Counted from the first letter of the stretch, positions 51,533-61,376 are shown. The stretch: DNA of 64,000 nucleotides from Burkholderia sp. GAS332 (GCA_900142905.1 FSRV01000002.1:372001-436000), one strand, 5' to 3'. Numbers and translations are program-made. The notes: generated by a model not told the origin, from the sequence alone.

Positions 51533-51989
51533 ATGAACGAATCCCCGCTCCTCGACAGTGAGTTCGCCGCTTCGGTTATGGCTGTGCCGCCTGCTGCAAT
51601 CCGTGCCGGCGGCCAAGGTGGTGTCGGGCATGGGCGAGCGGCCTGCGCTCGTCCACTTGCGCGAGTTCGGTCTTGCCGCATGGACAACGGGTTCGGGATG
51701 CATTGCGCCGCGCATGGTCATGGCCCTGCTGCAAGCCGTCAGGAGCGGCGATACAGACTTGGCGCAGCGTCTCCATGACGCATTCCTGCCGCTCGAAACC
51801 CTGCGCGACGAAATCTCGCTGATCCGCGTGCTGCACGATGCGGTGACCTTCTCGACGATAGCCGACATGGGGCCGATCCTGCCGCTACTCAGTTCGACGC
51901 CGCTCGAACATCATGCGAAGATCGATCATGCGACGCAGGTCCTGCTCGCATTGGAGCGTCAGTTCGCGCAGAAGCCCGCGTTGCATTGA
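51533..51989 (+). pseudogene. Internally deleted DapA-family aldolase/dehydratase gene
   Basis: The remains of a dihydrodipicolinate-synthase-family gene. An ATG at 51533 begins MNESPLLDSEFAASVMAVPP, which looks like the N-terminus of the family. The C-terminal 130 residues (LLQSVPAAKVVSGMGERP through ATQVLLALERQF) continue in a different frame from about 51588. The normal protein has about 300 residues, so roughly 150 central residues, including the Schiff-base lysine region, are gone and the join shifts the frame. Sugar-acid pathways use such an enzyme to process 2-keto-3-deoxy acids, which fits the following lactonase and dehydratase genes. The N-terminal assignment rests on recollection of homologues. 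Confidence 0.7.
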
Positions 51990-52097
51990 CGTCGTCCTGG
52001 CGTCGAAATCCGGGGCGCTTGTGCCGCGTGGCGGCATGCAGGGCGCGCCGGATTTAGCCTGTTTCCCCCATCCACTTCCATTACCCAAAGCCTACGC

Positions 52098-53042
52098 ATG
52101 ACCGACACCAGCCGACGCTATCCCGATCCCTCCATTCGCATACTCGATCCGCGCTTCAAGTCGCTGATCCTGGCGTCCGCTTCCGTCGAGTGTCTGTATC
52201 AGGGCGCACGCTGGTCGGAAGGGCCGGTCTGGTTCGGCGACGGCCGCTATCTGCTGTGGAGCGACATTCCCAACGACCGCATCCTGCGCTGGGACGAAAC
52301 CAGCGGCGCGGTGAGCACGTTTCGCCAGTCGTCGAACAATGCGAACGGCCATACGCGTGACCGTCAGGGTCGCCTCGTCAGCTGCGAGCATCTGACGCGG
52401 CGCGTCACGCGCACCGAATACGACGGCTCGATTACCGTGCTCGCCGACCGGTATCACGGCAAGCGCTTCAATTCGCCGAATGACGTGATCGTGAAGTTGG
52501 ACGGCTCGATCTGGTTCAGCGATCCGACCTTCGGCATCGACAGCTTTTATGAGGGCGAGCGCCAGGAGTCGGAGCTGCCCGCATGCGTGTACCGCATCGA
52601 CGGCCAATCCGGCGAGGTGACGATGGTCGCCGACGACGTGCTGGGCCCAAACGGCCTCGCGTTTTCGCCGGACGAGTCGGTGCTGTACATCGTCGAATCG
52701 CGTGGCGTGCCGCGCAAGATTCGCGCGTTCGACGTCGACGCCAGTGGGAATAGCGCCGCGCTGTCGAACAACCGTGTGCTGATCGACGCCGGCCCGGGCA
52801 CGCCGGACGGCTTTCGCGTCGATACCCACGGCAATCTCTGGTGCGGCTGGGGCATGGGCACGGACGAACTCGACGGTGTGCGCGTCTTCACGCCGCAAGG
52901 CGAGCCGATCGGCCATATTGCCTTGCCGGAGCGCTGCGCGAACGTGTGCTTCGGCGGACGCCATCGCAACCGCTTGTTCATGGCGGCAAGCCACGGCTTG
53001 TATTCGCTCTATGTGAATACGCAGGGCGTCCAGGGCGGGTGA
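52098..53042 (+). CDS. SMP-30/gluconolactonase-family lactonase
   Basis: A 314-residue six-bladed propeller hydrolase with the family motifs EGPVWFGDGRYLLWSDIPNDRI (metal-binding Glu), NSPNDVIVKLDGSIWFSDP (Asn and active region), GPNGLAFSPDESVLYI and the metal Asp in PDGFRVDTHGNLWCG. It opens sugar lactones to sugar acids. It sits in an operon with an IlvD/Edd-type sugar-acid dehydratase and an ABC transporter, so the likely step is aldonolactone to aldonate, for example in the non-phosphorylative L-arabinose or related pathway (inference). Confidence 0.93.
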   Translation: MTDTSRRYPDPSIRILDPRFKSLILASASVECLYQGARWSEGPVWFGDGRYLLWSDIPNDRILRWDETSGAVSTFRQSSNNANGHTRDRQGRLVSCEHLTRRVTRTEYDGSITVLADRYHGKRFNSPNDVIVKLDGSIWFSDPTFGIDSFYEGERQESELPACVYRIDGQSGEVTMVADDVLGPNGLAFSPDESVLYIVESRGVPRKIRAFDVDASGNSAALSNNRVLIDAGPGTPDGFRVDTHGNLWCGWGMGTDELDGVRVFTPQGEPIGHIALPERCANVCFGGRHRNRLFMAASHGLYSLYVNTQGVQGG

Positions 53043-53332
53043 GTGCGCGAGAGGGGGGCGCGCGGCCTGCATGCACAGCCTACTCAGTGCAGGTTGCCAG
53101 ACAAACTGCTGCGCCACCCGCTTCTCAACTCCGGGTTTGCCCTTGGATAAAGCACGTAAACCATTGAATCGCAAGGAGTCCACGCCAAACTAGCCCATTT
53201 CCTGAGCAAAGCGCCGTGGCGAGCATTTGCTTGACATCGGCAGTTCCGCTTCGCTATGTTCCATTGGTAGAGAGACACCGCCAGCAGCGCATTTGACCGG
53301 CGGACTTCCATACCAAGAAGCGAGGAGACGCA

Positions 53333-54502
53333 ATGACTGTTTCAGGCAGGGTGGCGCTCAGGCTGGTGTCTGTATGTCTCGCGGCTAGCACCGCATTGGC
53401 ATCCGCCGCACATGCGGCCGATCCGGTAACGCTCAATATCGTTGACGTGGCCGGCGATCTTCAACTTACACAGAAGGGTTTCGAGGCCTTCAAGGCGAAG
53501 TACCCCAATCTTGTCGCCAATCTCACGTTCACCAACGCGCCCGCGCCGCAACTGCCAGGCAAGATTAAGGCGATGCAGGCCGCCGGCCGCTCCGATATCG
53601 ATCTTGTCCTGACCGGCACCGACGCACTGGCCGCCGGGATCGAACAGAATCTCTGGATGAAACTGTTGCCGGACAATGCGGCGGCGTTCCCCGGCGTGCT
53701 CGACAAATACGCACCCGGTCCGCGCAAGATGCAGGACCTCGCACAAGGCTTCGGTCTCGAAGTCGCGTATATGCCGGCGGGTCCGCTGCTCGAATACAAC
53801 CCCGCGAAAGTCAGCGATCCACCCAAAACGCCTGAGCAACTCCTGCAATGGTGCAAGGCGCATCCGGACAAGCTGATCTACGCGCGGCCAGCGAACTCCG
53901 GTCCGGGGCGCACTTTCCTGATGGGCTTGCCTTACGTGCTCGGCGACAAGGATCCGCACGATCCGATTCACGGCTGGGACAAGACGTGGGCCTTCCTCAA
54001 GCAACTGAACGATTGCATTCCTTACTATCCGGGCGGCACGTCGGCGGTGATGAAGGAGCTCGGTGAGGGCTCGCGCGATATGACCGTGACCGTCACGGGG
54101 TGGGACATCAATCCGCGTGCGCTCGGCATCGTTCCGGCGGAATTCCGCGTGCAGGCATTCGACAACATGACGTGGGTGAACGACGCGCACTACATGGTAA
54201 TTCCTAAAGGCGTGCCGAAGGAAAAGCTCGACGTGCTCTACAAGCTGATGAACTTCATGCTTGAGCCGGCGCAGCAGGCCATGACCTATGACGACGGTTA
54301 TTTCTATCCCGGTCCGGCGATCAAGGGCGTGAGCATCGAGCAGGCGCCCGCGCACAGCCAGGATGTGCTGAAGAAATATGGGCGCCCGGAGTACGCGAAG
54401 CTGCTGGCCGAGCGGCCGCATGTTTTGCCGCTGAATGCCGACGCGATGGTCGCGGCTTTCAAGAAGTGGGACAGTGACATCGGCGCGCAGAAGACCAAGT
54501 AG
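53333..54502 (+). CDS. ABC transporter substrate-binding protein (family 1)
   Basis: A 389-residue extracellular solute-binding protein of the family 1 / putrescine- and iron-binder-like type. Signal peptide to about residue 28 (ASAAHAA), then TLNIVDVAGDLQLTQKGFEAF. GAGGAGA precedes the ATG. The neighbouring ATPase and two permeases form a complete PotABCD-type importer, but the catabolic genes around it point to a sugar acid or sugar lactone rather than a polyamine. Confidence 0.93.
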   Translation: MTVSGRVALRLVSVCLAASTALASAAHAADPVTLNIVDVAGDLQLTQKGFEAFKAKYPNLVANLTFTNAPAPQLPGKIKAMQAAGRSDIDLVLTGTDALAAGIEQNLWMKLLPDNAAAFPGVLDKYAPGPRKMQDLAQGFGLEVAYMPAGPLLEYNPAKVSDPPKTPEQLLQWCKAHPDKLIYARPANSGPGRTFLMGLPYVLGDKDPHDPIHGWDKTWAFLKQLNDCIPYYPGGTSAVMKELGEGSRDMTVTVTGWDINPRALGIVPAEFRVQAFDNMTWVNDAHYMVIPKGVPKEKLDVLYKLMNFMLEPAQQAMTYDDGYFYPGPAIKGVSIEQAPAHSQDVLKKYGRPEYAKLLAERPHVLPLNADAMVAAFKKWDSDIGAQKTK

Positions 54503-54644
54503 TCGTTGAATGAGTTCGTGCACACGTCCATTCGGTTCGCCGAGGTTCGCGTGCCACGCGCGCAGGAAACCGGCATGCAGCATCGCGCGCATCGAATCGA
54601 TTTAGCCTTCGCGATTCGAGCGTCACGCGTACCAGGAAACCGCC

Positions 54645-55724
54645 ATGAAGCACCACTTTGAACAGTTGCGGCTCGATTCGGTGAGCCGCAGTTTCACGAA
54701 TGCGGAAGGCCAGGCGGTCGCGGCGCTGCAAGGGCTCGATCTGAATATCCAGCGTGGCGAGTTCATTGCGTTGCTTGGACCATCGGGTTGCGGCAAAACG
54801 ACGGCGCTCAATTGCATCGCCGGTTTGCAACCGCTGAGCGGCGGCGGCATCTGGCTCGACGATAAACGCATCGACGTGCTGCCGCCGGAAAAGCGCGGCT
54901 TCGGCATGGTGTTCCAGAACTACGCGCTGTTTCCGCATATGAGCGTGCTCGATAACGTCGGTTTCGGATTGAAGATGCGTGGCGTCGCCAGGAGCGAAGC
55001 CATGCGCCGTGCGCGTGAAGCATTGCAGCTCGTGCAACTGGTCGGGCATGAACGTAAGCTTCCGGGACAGCTATCGGGCGGTCAACAGCAGCGCGTGGCG
55101 ATTGCGCGGGCGATCGTGATCGAGCCGCCGCTGATCCTGATGGACGAACCGCTGTCGAATCTCGATACGAAGCTGCGCATCGAAATGCGCGCTGAGATTC
55201 GCCGCATCCATAGCCAGCTCGAACGCGCGACGCTCTACGTGACGCACGATCAGGACGAAGCGCTTTCCATGGCTGATCGAATCGTCGTGATGAAAGAAGG
55301 GGTGGTGCAGCAGGTCGGCACGCCGAAAGAGGTGTACACGCGGCCGCAAAATTTGCATGTCGCGCGGTTCATGGGCTACCGCAATGTGATTGATTTCGCG
55401 CTCGAAGGCACGCAGGGCGATGCGGTTGCGGTGAGCGCGAACGGCGTGCGGTTGATCGGCACGCCGATGGCGGGTTTCAACAGCAAGCGCGTGAGCGTGG
55501 CATTGCGCCCGGAAGATATCGAGCGTGCAGCACCTGGCGCGGAAAACGCTTTCGACGCGCTGGTGACAACAGTGGAATACGGCGGCCACGATTCACTGCT
55601 GCGAGTGAAGACCGCGTTCGGCGACTTGTGGGCGCGGATCGCGGGCGACTTCGAAGAGGGCGAACGCATCAGCCTGCGCGTGCCGCCGTCACGCACGCTC
55701 GTCTATGACGGAGAGGCCGCATGA
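54645..55724 (+). CDS. ABC transporter ATP-binding protein (PotA/MalK type)
   Basis: A 359-residue ATPase. Walker A LGPSGCGKTT, Q-loop MVFQNYALFPHMSV, signature LSGGQQQRVAIARA, Walker B LILMDEPLSNLD and the switch His in YVTHDQDEALSMADRIV are all intact. The C-terminal TOBE domain (about 280-359) is as in PotA and MalK. Its last four bases (ATGA) overlap the first permease gene. Confidence 0.97.
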   Translation: MKHHFEQLRLDSVSRSFTNAEGQAVAALQGLDLNIQRGEFIALLGPSGCGKTTALNCIAGLQPLSGGGIWLDDKRIDVLPPEKRGFGMVFQNYALFPHMSVLDNVGFGLKMRGVARSEAMRRAREALQLVQLVGHERKLPGQLSGGQQQRVAIARAIVIEPPLILMDEPLSNLDTKLRIEMRAEIRRIHSQLERATLYVTHDQDEALSMADRIVVMKEGVVQQVGTPKEVYTRPQNLHVARFMGYRNVIDFALEGTQGDAVAVSANGVRLIGTPMAGFNSKRVSVALRPEDIERAAPGAENAFDALVTTVEYGGHDSLLRVKTAFGDLWARIAGDFEEGERISLRVPPSRTLVYDGEAA

Positions 55725-56608
55725 ACACACCCGCGCTGTCGCCGCCACGCGTACGAATTGCGCCGCGCGACGCCAAAGCGTGGCTGGTCGCGCCGGCTTT
55801 GATCTTCATCGTCGCGTTGTTCATCTATCCGTTTGCGTATGGCCTGGTGTTGTCGTTCCGGCCGATGAACGGCGGCGGCCTGTGGGCCAACTATCTGACG
55901 TTCTTCACCGACACGTCGATGTGGCCGACCATTCTCGTCACGCTCAAGCTGGCGGTGCCCGCGACGCTGATCAACGTCGGCGTGTCGGTTCCCGTGGCGT
56001 TCGCGCTGCGGCGCAATTCGCCCTATCAGAAACTCGTCACGACGCTGCTGGTGATTCCCGTCACGCTCGGCACCGTGCTGATCGCCGACGGCATGCTCAC
56101 GTACTTCGGCCCGAACGGCTGGTTTCCACAGGCGTTGCAAGGTCTGCATCTCTACACCGATGAAGTGCGTCTGACGCATAACTTCTGGGGCGTGCTGATC
56201 TCGCTGATCGTGTCGGGTTTTCCGTTTGCGTTTCTGCTGACGCTCTCGTACGTGACCGGCATCGATCCGACGCTCGCGAGTGCTGCCGCCACGCTCGGCG
56301 CGAGCCCGTGGCAGCAGTTTCGTCGCATCTATCTGCCGCTACTGATGCCCGGGCTAACAATGGCCGCGTGTTTATCGTTCGTGCAGGCGTTCTCGGTGTT
56401 CCCATCCGCGGTGCTGCTGGGCGCGCCAGCCGGCCCGACGCGCGTCATGTCGATTGCCGCCGCCGAAGCCGCATTCGAAAGCTACGATTATTCGCTTGCT
56501 TCCGCGATCGCGATGGTGATGGGCTTCGTTCAACTGCTGGTGGTTGCCGCCATGCTCGGCGCGCGCCGCTTCTTCTACAGCGGTCCGGTGACGGGAGGCA
56601 AAGGCTGA
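55721..56608 (+). CDS. ABC transporter permease 1
   Basis: A 295-residue PotB-type permease with six predicted helices and the cytoplasmic coupling motif (EAA loop) in TLGASPWQQFRRIYLPLLMPGL. It overlaps the ATPase gene by four bases at its start and the second permease gene by one base at its end (TGATG). Confidence 0.95.
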   Translation: MNTPALSPPRVRIAPRDAKAWLVAPALIFIVALFIYPFAYGLVLSFRPMNGGGLWANYLTFFTDTSMWPTILVTLKLAVPATLINVGVSVPVAFALRRNSPYQKLVTTLLVIPVTLGTVLIADGMLTYFGPNGWFPQALQGLHLYTDEVRLTHNFWGVLISLIVSGFPFAFLLTLSYVTGIDPTLASAAATLGASPWQQFRRIYLPLLMPGLTMAACLSFVQAFSVFPSAVLLGAPAGPTRVMSIAAAEAAFESYDYSLASAIAMVMGFVQLLVVAAMLGARRFFYSGPVTGGKG

Positions 56609-57537
56609 TGGCGAGCGATCACCACGCGGCGCAGCCATCGTGGTCAGCGTCCGCATCGAACGACAACAACGACGGCGCCCAGCAACCCAGCAAGCGCGTC
56701 AAGCAGCGCGCCAGCGTGTCGGGCCGCATCTGGCACGTGCTGGTGTGGGGTGCGATGGTGTTCTTTCTTGTCAACGTGGTGTTGCTGATCGCGACCGTCG
56801 CGGTGAATTCGGTGGCGACCCGCTGGTTCGGCACCTTGTTGCCGCAAGGCTTTACGCTGCATTGGTACGCGCAGGCGTGGAGCGATTTCCAGTTGGCCAG
56901 CGTGTTGTGGGTCACCGTCGAAGTGGTCGGCGCGGTTGTGGTGTTGTCGGTCGTGCTCGGCGTGCCCGCGGCGTATGCGCTCGCCCGCGTGCAGTTTGCC
57001 GGCAAGCGCATGGCGATGCTGATTTTCCTGTTGCCCCTGATGGTGCCGCCCGTGACGTACGGCATTCCGATGGCGACCGTGATGTATAAGGTCGGCCTTG
57101 CCGGCACGCTGGGCGGCGTGATTCTTGCGAATCTCGTGCCGGCGCTGCCGTTCGTGATCCTCGTGATGACGCCGTTCATCGAACAGATCGATCCCAATCT
57201 CGAAGCGGCGGCGCGCATTTTCGGCGCGAACACCTTCCGCTATTTCCGCTACGTGCTGCTGCCCTTGCTGGTGCCCGGCATGCTGGCGGCCGGGCTGCTG
57301 GTGCTGGTGCGGACCATCGGCATGTTCGAACTCACTTTCTTTACCGCGGGTCCCGCGACGCAAACGCTGGTGGTCGCCTTGTACTACGCTGTATTTTCAA
57401 CCGGCGTGCGCGCACCGCAATCGATCGACGCGATGGCGATGATCTACATGGCGATCACGCTGATCTGGGTGCTGATCGCGCTGCAATTCGTCAGCCCGAC
57501 GCAGATCGTGTCGCGCGTGAAGGAGCAGAAGCGCTAA
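56608..57537 (+). CDS. ABC transporter permease 2
   Basis: A 309-residue PotC-type permease with a hydrophilic N-terminal extension of about 45 residues (rich in Ser, Asn, Lys and Gln), six helices and the EAA loop in EAAARIFGANTFRYFRYVLLPLLVPG. Translation is coupled to permease 1 through TGATG. The longer open frame from 56308 is a shadow of the previous gene. Confidence 0.95.
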   Translation: MASDHHAAQPSWSASASNDNNDGAQQPSKRVKQRASVSGRIWHVLVWGAMVFFLVNVVLLIATVAVNSVATRWFGTLLPQGFTLHWYAQAWSDFQLASVLWVTVEVVGAVVVLSVVLGVPAAYALARVQFAGKRMAMLIFLLPLMVPPVTYGIPMATVMYKVGLAGTLGGVILANLVPALPFVILVMTPFIEQIDPNLEAAARIFGANTFRYFRYVLLPLLVPGMLAAGLLVLVRTIGMFELTFFTAGPATQTLVVALYYAVFSTGVRAPQSIDAMAMIYMAITLIWVLIALQFVSPTQIVSRVKEQKR

Positions 57538-57655
57538 AGCACTGAGGCACTGAGGCACTGAGGCACTAAAGCACGCCGCGAAGGAAGTCCCCCGCCGCGA
57601 AGGAAGTCCCCTTGAGGGATTGAGGGATTGCGGGATTGCGGGGCGGCGAAAGACA
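57538..57655. repeat. Cluster of short tandem duplications between permease and dehydratase genes
   Basis: Three different tandem repeats follow one another within about 110 bases. First, ACTGAGGC in three copies plus a degenerate fourth (57540-57571). Second, an 18-base unit CGCCGCGAAGGAAGTCCC in two copies, with one extra C between them (about 57573-57610). Third, GAGGGATT in two copies followed by GCGGGATT (about 57613-57638). The dehydratase start follows directly. Confidence 0.85.
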
Positions 57656-57669
57656 TCGTGGAGCAGACA

Positions 57670-59409
57670 TTGACGACGAGAAAGAAACCCGAAGAACTGC
57701 GCAGCCACCGCTGGTACGGCGTGAACGATCTGCGCTCGTTCGGCCATCGCTCGCGCACCGCGCAAATGGGCTATAGCCGCGAGGAATACGCAGGTAAGCC
57801 GGTGATCGCGATCCTCAACACGTGGAGCGAGATCAATGCTTGCCACACGCATTTCAAGCAGCGTGTCGAGGAAGTGAAACGCGGCATCTGGCAGGCGGGC
57901 GGCTTTCCGGTCGAACTGCCCGTGCAGACCCTTTCCGAGCCGTTCCAGAAGCCCACCACGATGCTCTATCGCAACTTCCTCGCGATGGAAGCCGAGGAGA
58001 CGCTGCGCTCGTATCCGGCCGACGGCGTCGTGCTGATGGGCGGTTGCGACAAGACCACGCCCGCTTTGCTGATGGGCGCGATCTCGATGGATCTGCCAGC
58101 GATCTTCCTGCCGGCCGGTCCGATGCTGCGCGGCAACTGGAACGGCGTCACGCTCGGTTCCGGTTCGGACGTCTGGAAATACTGGGCCGAGTTGCGCGCG
58201 GAGACCATCACGGAAGCCGACTGGCAAGGCATTGAAGGCGGTATCGCGCGCTCGCCGGGACACTGCATGACCATGGGCACCGCATCGACCATGACGAGCG
58301 CTGCCGAAGCGCTCGGCTTTACGCTGCCCGGGTTTGCCTCCATTCCCGCAGCGGATTCGCGGCACGCGCAGATGGCGGCGAAAACCGGCATGCGCATCGT
58401 CGAGATGGTGTGGGAGGACCTGAAGCCATCCGACCTGATCACCGCCGGTTCGATCGACAACGCCGTGACCACCTGCCTCGCGCTGTCCGGTTCGACCAAC
58501 GCGATCGTGCACATGATCGCGCTCGCGCGCCGCGCCGGCATCGACCTGACGCTCGATCGCTATGACGAGATCTCGCGCCGCACGCCGGTGCTGGCAAACG
58601 TTCGTCCGACCGGCGCGTATCTGATGGAGGACTTTTTCTACGCGGGCGGTTTGCCGGCCATGCTCGCCGAACTGGGTGAACTGATCGACCGCTCGCAGAA
58701 AACCGTGAACGGCCGCACGCTCGGCGAGAACCTCGAAGGTGCAACGATTTTCAACGACGAGGTGATCCGCCGCCGCAGCGCGCCGCTCCTGCGCAATAAC
58801 GGCCTCGCGGTGCTCCGCGGCAATATCGCGCCCGACGGCGCCGTGATCAAACCCGGTGCCGCCGAGCCGCACTTGCTCGTGCACACCGGCCGCGCGGTGG
58901 TGTTCAAGGACTACAACGATCTGGCCGCGCGCATCGACGACGAAGCGCTCGACATCGACGAAAACTGCGTCATCGTGCTTCAGCATGCGGGGCCGGTGGG
59001 CGCCCCGGGTATGCCCGAGTGGGGGCAACTACCGATCCCGCGGAAGTTGCTGCAAAGGGGCGTGCGCGATATGGTGCGTATATCGGATGCACGGATGAGC
59101 GGGACGAGTTACGGTGCGTGCGTGTTGCACGTCGCGCCGGAGTCGTTTATCGGCGGGCCGTTTGCGCTGGTGCAAAGCGGCGATCGAATCGAGTTGGACG
59201 TGCCGCGGCGCAAGCTCCACCTGCTCGTATCCGACGAAGAACTGGCGCGCCGCAAGGCCGCCTGGGTCAAGCCCGAGCCACGTTTCACGCGCGGCTATGG
59301 CGCCTTGCATCAGGTGCATGTGCTGCAGGCGAATAAAGGCTGCGACTTCGATTTCCTGCAGCGCGGCGGCGCGCAAGCGGATGCGACCGGCGAGCCGGAG
59401 ATTCACTGA
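57670..59409 (+). CDS. IlvD/Edd-family sugar-acid dehydratase (L-arabinonate dehydratase-like)
   Basis: A 579-residue iron-sulphur dehydratase. The cluster cysteines are in [19 protein letters not shown] and [13 protein letters not shown]; the C-terminus has [16 protein letters not shown]. The N-terminus ([20 protein letters not shown]) is typical of L-arabinonate/D-xylonate-type dehydratases, which convert aldonates to 2-keto-3-deoxy acids. I prefer the TTG at 57670, which has GGAG six bases upstream; GTG at 57658 is the alternative. It is the last gene of the sugar-acid operon. The downstream DapA-type step is the gene that is broken at the operon's start. Confidence 0.92.
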   Translation: MTTRKKPEELRSHRWYGVNDLRSFGHRSRTAQMGYSREEYAGKPVIAILNTWSEINACHTHFKQRVEEVKRGIWQAGGFPVELPVQTLSEPFQKPTTMLYRNFLAMEAEETLRSYPADGVVLMGGCDKTTPALLMGAISMDLPAIFLPAGPMLRGNWNGVTLGSGSDVWKYWAELRAETITEADWQGIEGGIARSPGHCMTMGTASTMTSAAEALGFTLPGFASIPAADSRHAQMAAKTGMRIVEMVWEDLKPSDLITAGSIDNAVTTCLALSGSTNAIVHMIALARRAGIDLTLDRYDEISRRTPVLANVRPTGAYLMEDFFYAGGLPAMLAELGELIDRSQKTVNGRTLGENLEGATIFNDEVIRRRSAPLLRNNGLAVLRGNIAPDGAVIKPGAAEPHLLVHTGRAVVFKDYNDLAARIDDEALDIDENCVIVLQHAGPVGAPGMPEWGQLPIPRKLLQRGVRDMVRISDARMSGTSYGACVLHVAPESFIGGPFALVQSGDRIELDVPRRKLHLLVSDEELARRKAAWVKPEPRFTRGYGALHQVHVLQANKGCDFDFLQRGGAQADATGEPEIH

Positions 59410-59537
59410 GTTTTCTGAGGGCCGTCGAGAGAGTCGTGAAGCCGCCATAGAGCGGCGACACGTAAGAGAGGGGGAGGCGATGCGGCTGGACCGCATCGCG
59501 TGACCTTGCTTGGTACCGAACGCTTAATGCTCCGCGC

Positions 59538-60143
59538 TTAGTACCCCACGCGATACACACGGCCGGTTTGCGCGCCTTCCACGCTGCGCAGGTAGGCCTG
59601 CGCAGCACGTTCGGCGCTCACCGGCTCAAAGCCGCGGAAGTAGGGCCCAAAAGCCTCGAGCGATTCGGTCAGTACCGTCGGGCTCACCACATTGATGCGA
59701 ATACCGCGTGGCAACTCGATCGCGGCGCCGCGTACGAAACCTTCCAGGGCCAGATTGACGGTGGTGGCATTCGCGCCTTCGCGAATCGGCTCGTCGCCGA
59801 CAATGCCGCTCGTCAGCGTGAACGAGCCGCCGTCGTTCACGTACCGCTGGGCGCCCAGCACGACGTTGATCTGACCCATCAGCTTGTCGCGCAGGCCGAC
59901 CCAGAACTGCTCGGCGCTCATTTCCGGCAGCGGGCCGAAATGCAGCTTGCCGGTGGTGGTGACGACGCCGTCGACCTTGCCGATTTCGCCAAAGAGCCGC
60001 TCGATGCTGGCCGGGTCGGTGCTGTCGACGCGAAACTGGCCGCGCGTCGCGCCCACTTCGATGACTTCATGGCGCGCTTTCAATGCTGCGCTCACTGCCT
60101 GGCCGACCGTACCGGTTGCGCCTATCACGACGATCTTTTTCAT
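59538..60143 (-). CDS. Short-chain dehydrogenase/reductase
   Basis: A 201-residue minimal SDR with the NAD(P) motif VIGATGTVGQAVSAAL (GxxGxxG) at the start and GRIDxVV-like strand VDGVVTTTGKLHFGPL. The Tyr-xxx-Lys catalytic pair of classical SDRs is not evident; this short subfamily often lacks it. GGAG lies nine bases before the ATG at 60143. The frame opens nine codons earlier. It is convergent with the dehydratase gene and has no obvious link to it. Confidence 0.9.
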   Translation of the reverse strand: MKKIVVIGATGTVGQAVSAALKARHEVIEVGATRGQFRVDSTDPASIERLFGEIGKVDGVVTTTGKLHFGPLPEMSAEQFWVGLRDKLMGQINVVLGAQRYVNDGGSFTLTSGIVGDEPIREGANATTVNLALEGFVRGAAIELPRGIRINVVSPTVLTESLEAFGPYFRGFEPVSAERAAQAYLRSVEGAQTGRVYRVGY

Positions 60144-60351
60144 CTGCTGCTCCGTTTTGGTATTGGACATGCAGTCGATTGTGTCGGCATTCGGCGGGCG
60201 GAAAAAGCCTGTTCGGCTCGCAGGTCCTGCAACCCTGAGTTTCTAATCCGTGACGGAACGCGCACCGTCATTCAAACGGTGCGCATTTTGAAATTGCCTG
60301 ATTAATCGGTACAAGCGGCGCAATTCAAACGAATACGCGCAGCGCGAATAA

Positions 60352-60807
60352 TTATTTCGCCCGATGTAATTCGATCACGCGAGTGGGCCGCAGGTGATTG
60401 AGGGCGTAATGAATGCGGCCCCGTTCGCGACGGGCGCGGATCGAGAGCGGGTCGTCGAACAGGTCCTCGTCTGACTCGGGGCCCTGTGGCTCGACCATGC
60501 CTTTGTCGATGACCGTGCAGCCCGGTTCGAGCGCCAGCAGCAGATGATTTCCGCCAACCCGGCTGTCGAAGCCGGCCATGCCGTCGTGCGCCTCGGGCAC
60601 GCTGTTGATGAGGGTTGCGTTGGTCGTCGTGATCTCGTCGGGCGAGATCGCGCTGTAGCCGGCTATGCGGGCGGCTTCGAGATTTTTGCCGTCGGTGTCG
60701 ACCGTGCTGTCGTGGGTGCGGTCGTTATGCAGTTCCGCCGTGCGCGGGCCGGTGGCGCCTGGGTTTTTGCTGGCGTCTGCTGGCTTGTTGATATCGCTGT
60801 TCATCAT
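60352..60807 (-). CDS. Hypothetical protein of a Burkholderiales-type family
   Basis: A 151-residue soluble, acidic protein. It has a disordered N-terminus (residues 1-40, many Asp, Asn and Thr), then EAARIAGYSAISPDEITTTNATLINSVPEAHDGMAGFDSRVGGNHLLLALEPG, split by conserved turns. I believe that similar DUF-type proteins occur only in Burkholderia relatives, but cannot name the family with certainty. GGAGAACGC precedes the first of two ATGs. No functional residues are evident. Confidence 0.75.
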   Translation of the reverse strand: MMNSDINKPADASKNPGATGPRTAELHNDRTHDSTVDTDGKNLEAARIAGYSAISPDEITTTNATLINSVPEAHDGMAGFDSRVGGNHLLLALEPGCTVIDKGMVEPQGPESDEDLFDDPLSIRARRERGRIHYALNHLRPTRVIELHRAK

Positions 60808-61142
60808 GCGTTCTCCATTGAAGAGGACATGGTTGAAGTGCAGCAAAACCCGTTCCGCCTTGCGCAATGTCTTTGTGCGCGTGAGTTGTACTGCGCTTGC
60901 GCCGCAGTTGCCTCGCAGTTAGGGGCGCGGGCATTTTCACCTGGCGATTGCGTCCACGATTCCTTTCGTTTTTTTTTAATGGACGACTATTTTCTACAGA
61001 GTATGATCTTACTCCGACGAGCGAAGCGCGGTTAAATTGACGACATGCGTCCGGCTGTTTTTACATGGCCTGACAGCGAACAAACGCCGAACAGACACGC
61101 GCCACTCAAAACATCTTACGGGGCCGTCAGGGCGGGTGACAC
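60808..61142. other. Divergent intergenic region
   Basis: About 335 bases between two small unknown genes. A run of nine T residues lies at about 60970-60978 and is followed by an AT-rich stretch, which may carry promoters. No gene, repeat or clear hairpin was seen. Confidence 0.5.
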
Positions 61143-61376
61143 ATGCACTTTGATGCTGCATTCACACATCGCGGCTATTTGCTGAATTGCGAGCCGGCGC
61201 GCGCGTGCGATGGTACTTGGCAACCTTATGTGGTCATCTCCCGCTCGAGCGACGGCGAACTGGTCGCCAACCGTTTTTTTCCGACTGACTTGCATTTTCC
61301 TGACGAAGCCACCGCCATCGCGCACGCACGCGACTGGGCTGTGCGCTGGATCGATGCGAGCAGCGTGACCATCTGA
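61143..61376 (+). CDS. Small protein related to the C-terminal domain of the transposase-fusion protein
   Basis: A 77-residue protein predicted as a short alpha/beta domain: strands RGYLLNCEPARAC and WQPYVVISRSSDG, then a helix ending TAIAHARDWAVRWIDASSV. The ending matches QQYALEWARRWID of the protein at 40853-41698 in spacing and key residues (A-x-x-WA-x-RWID). Function unknown. The open frame has good codon bias and stands alone between two genes. Confidence 0.65.
   Translation: MHFDAAFTHRGYLLNCEPARACDGTWQPYVVISRSSDGELVANRFFPTDLHFPDEATAIAHARDWAVRWIDASSVTI

Noticed and set aside
53175..53215. CATTTCCTGAG upstream of the sugar-acid binding-protein gene as another copy of the 26-bp element
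   Set aside because: Only the TTTCCTGA part matches. The left TAAGGA box and the N7-TCAG spacing are missing, so a chance match is more likely.
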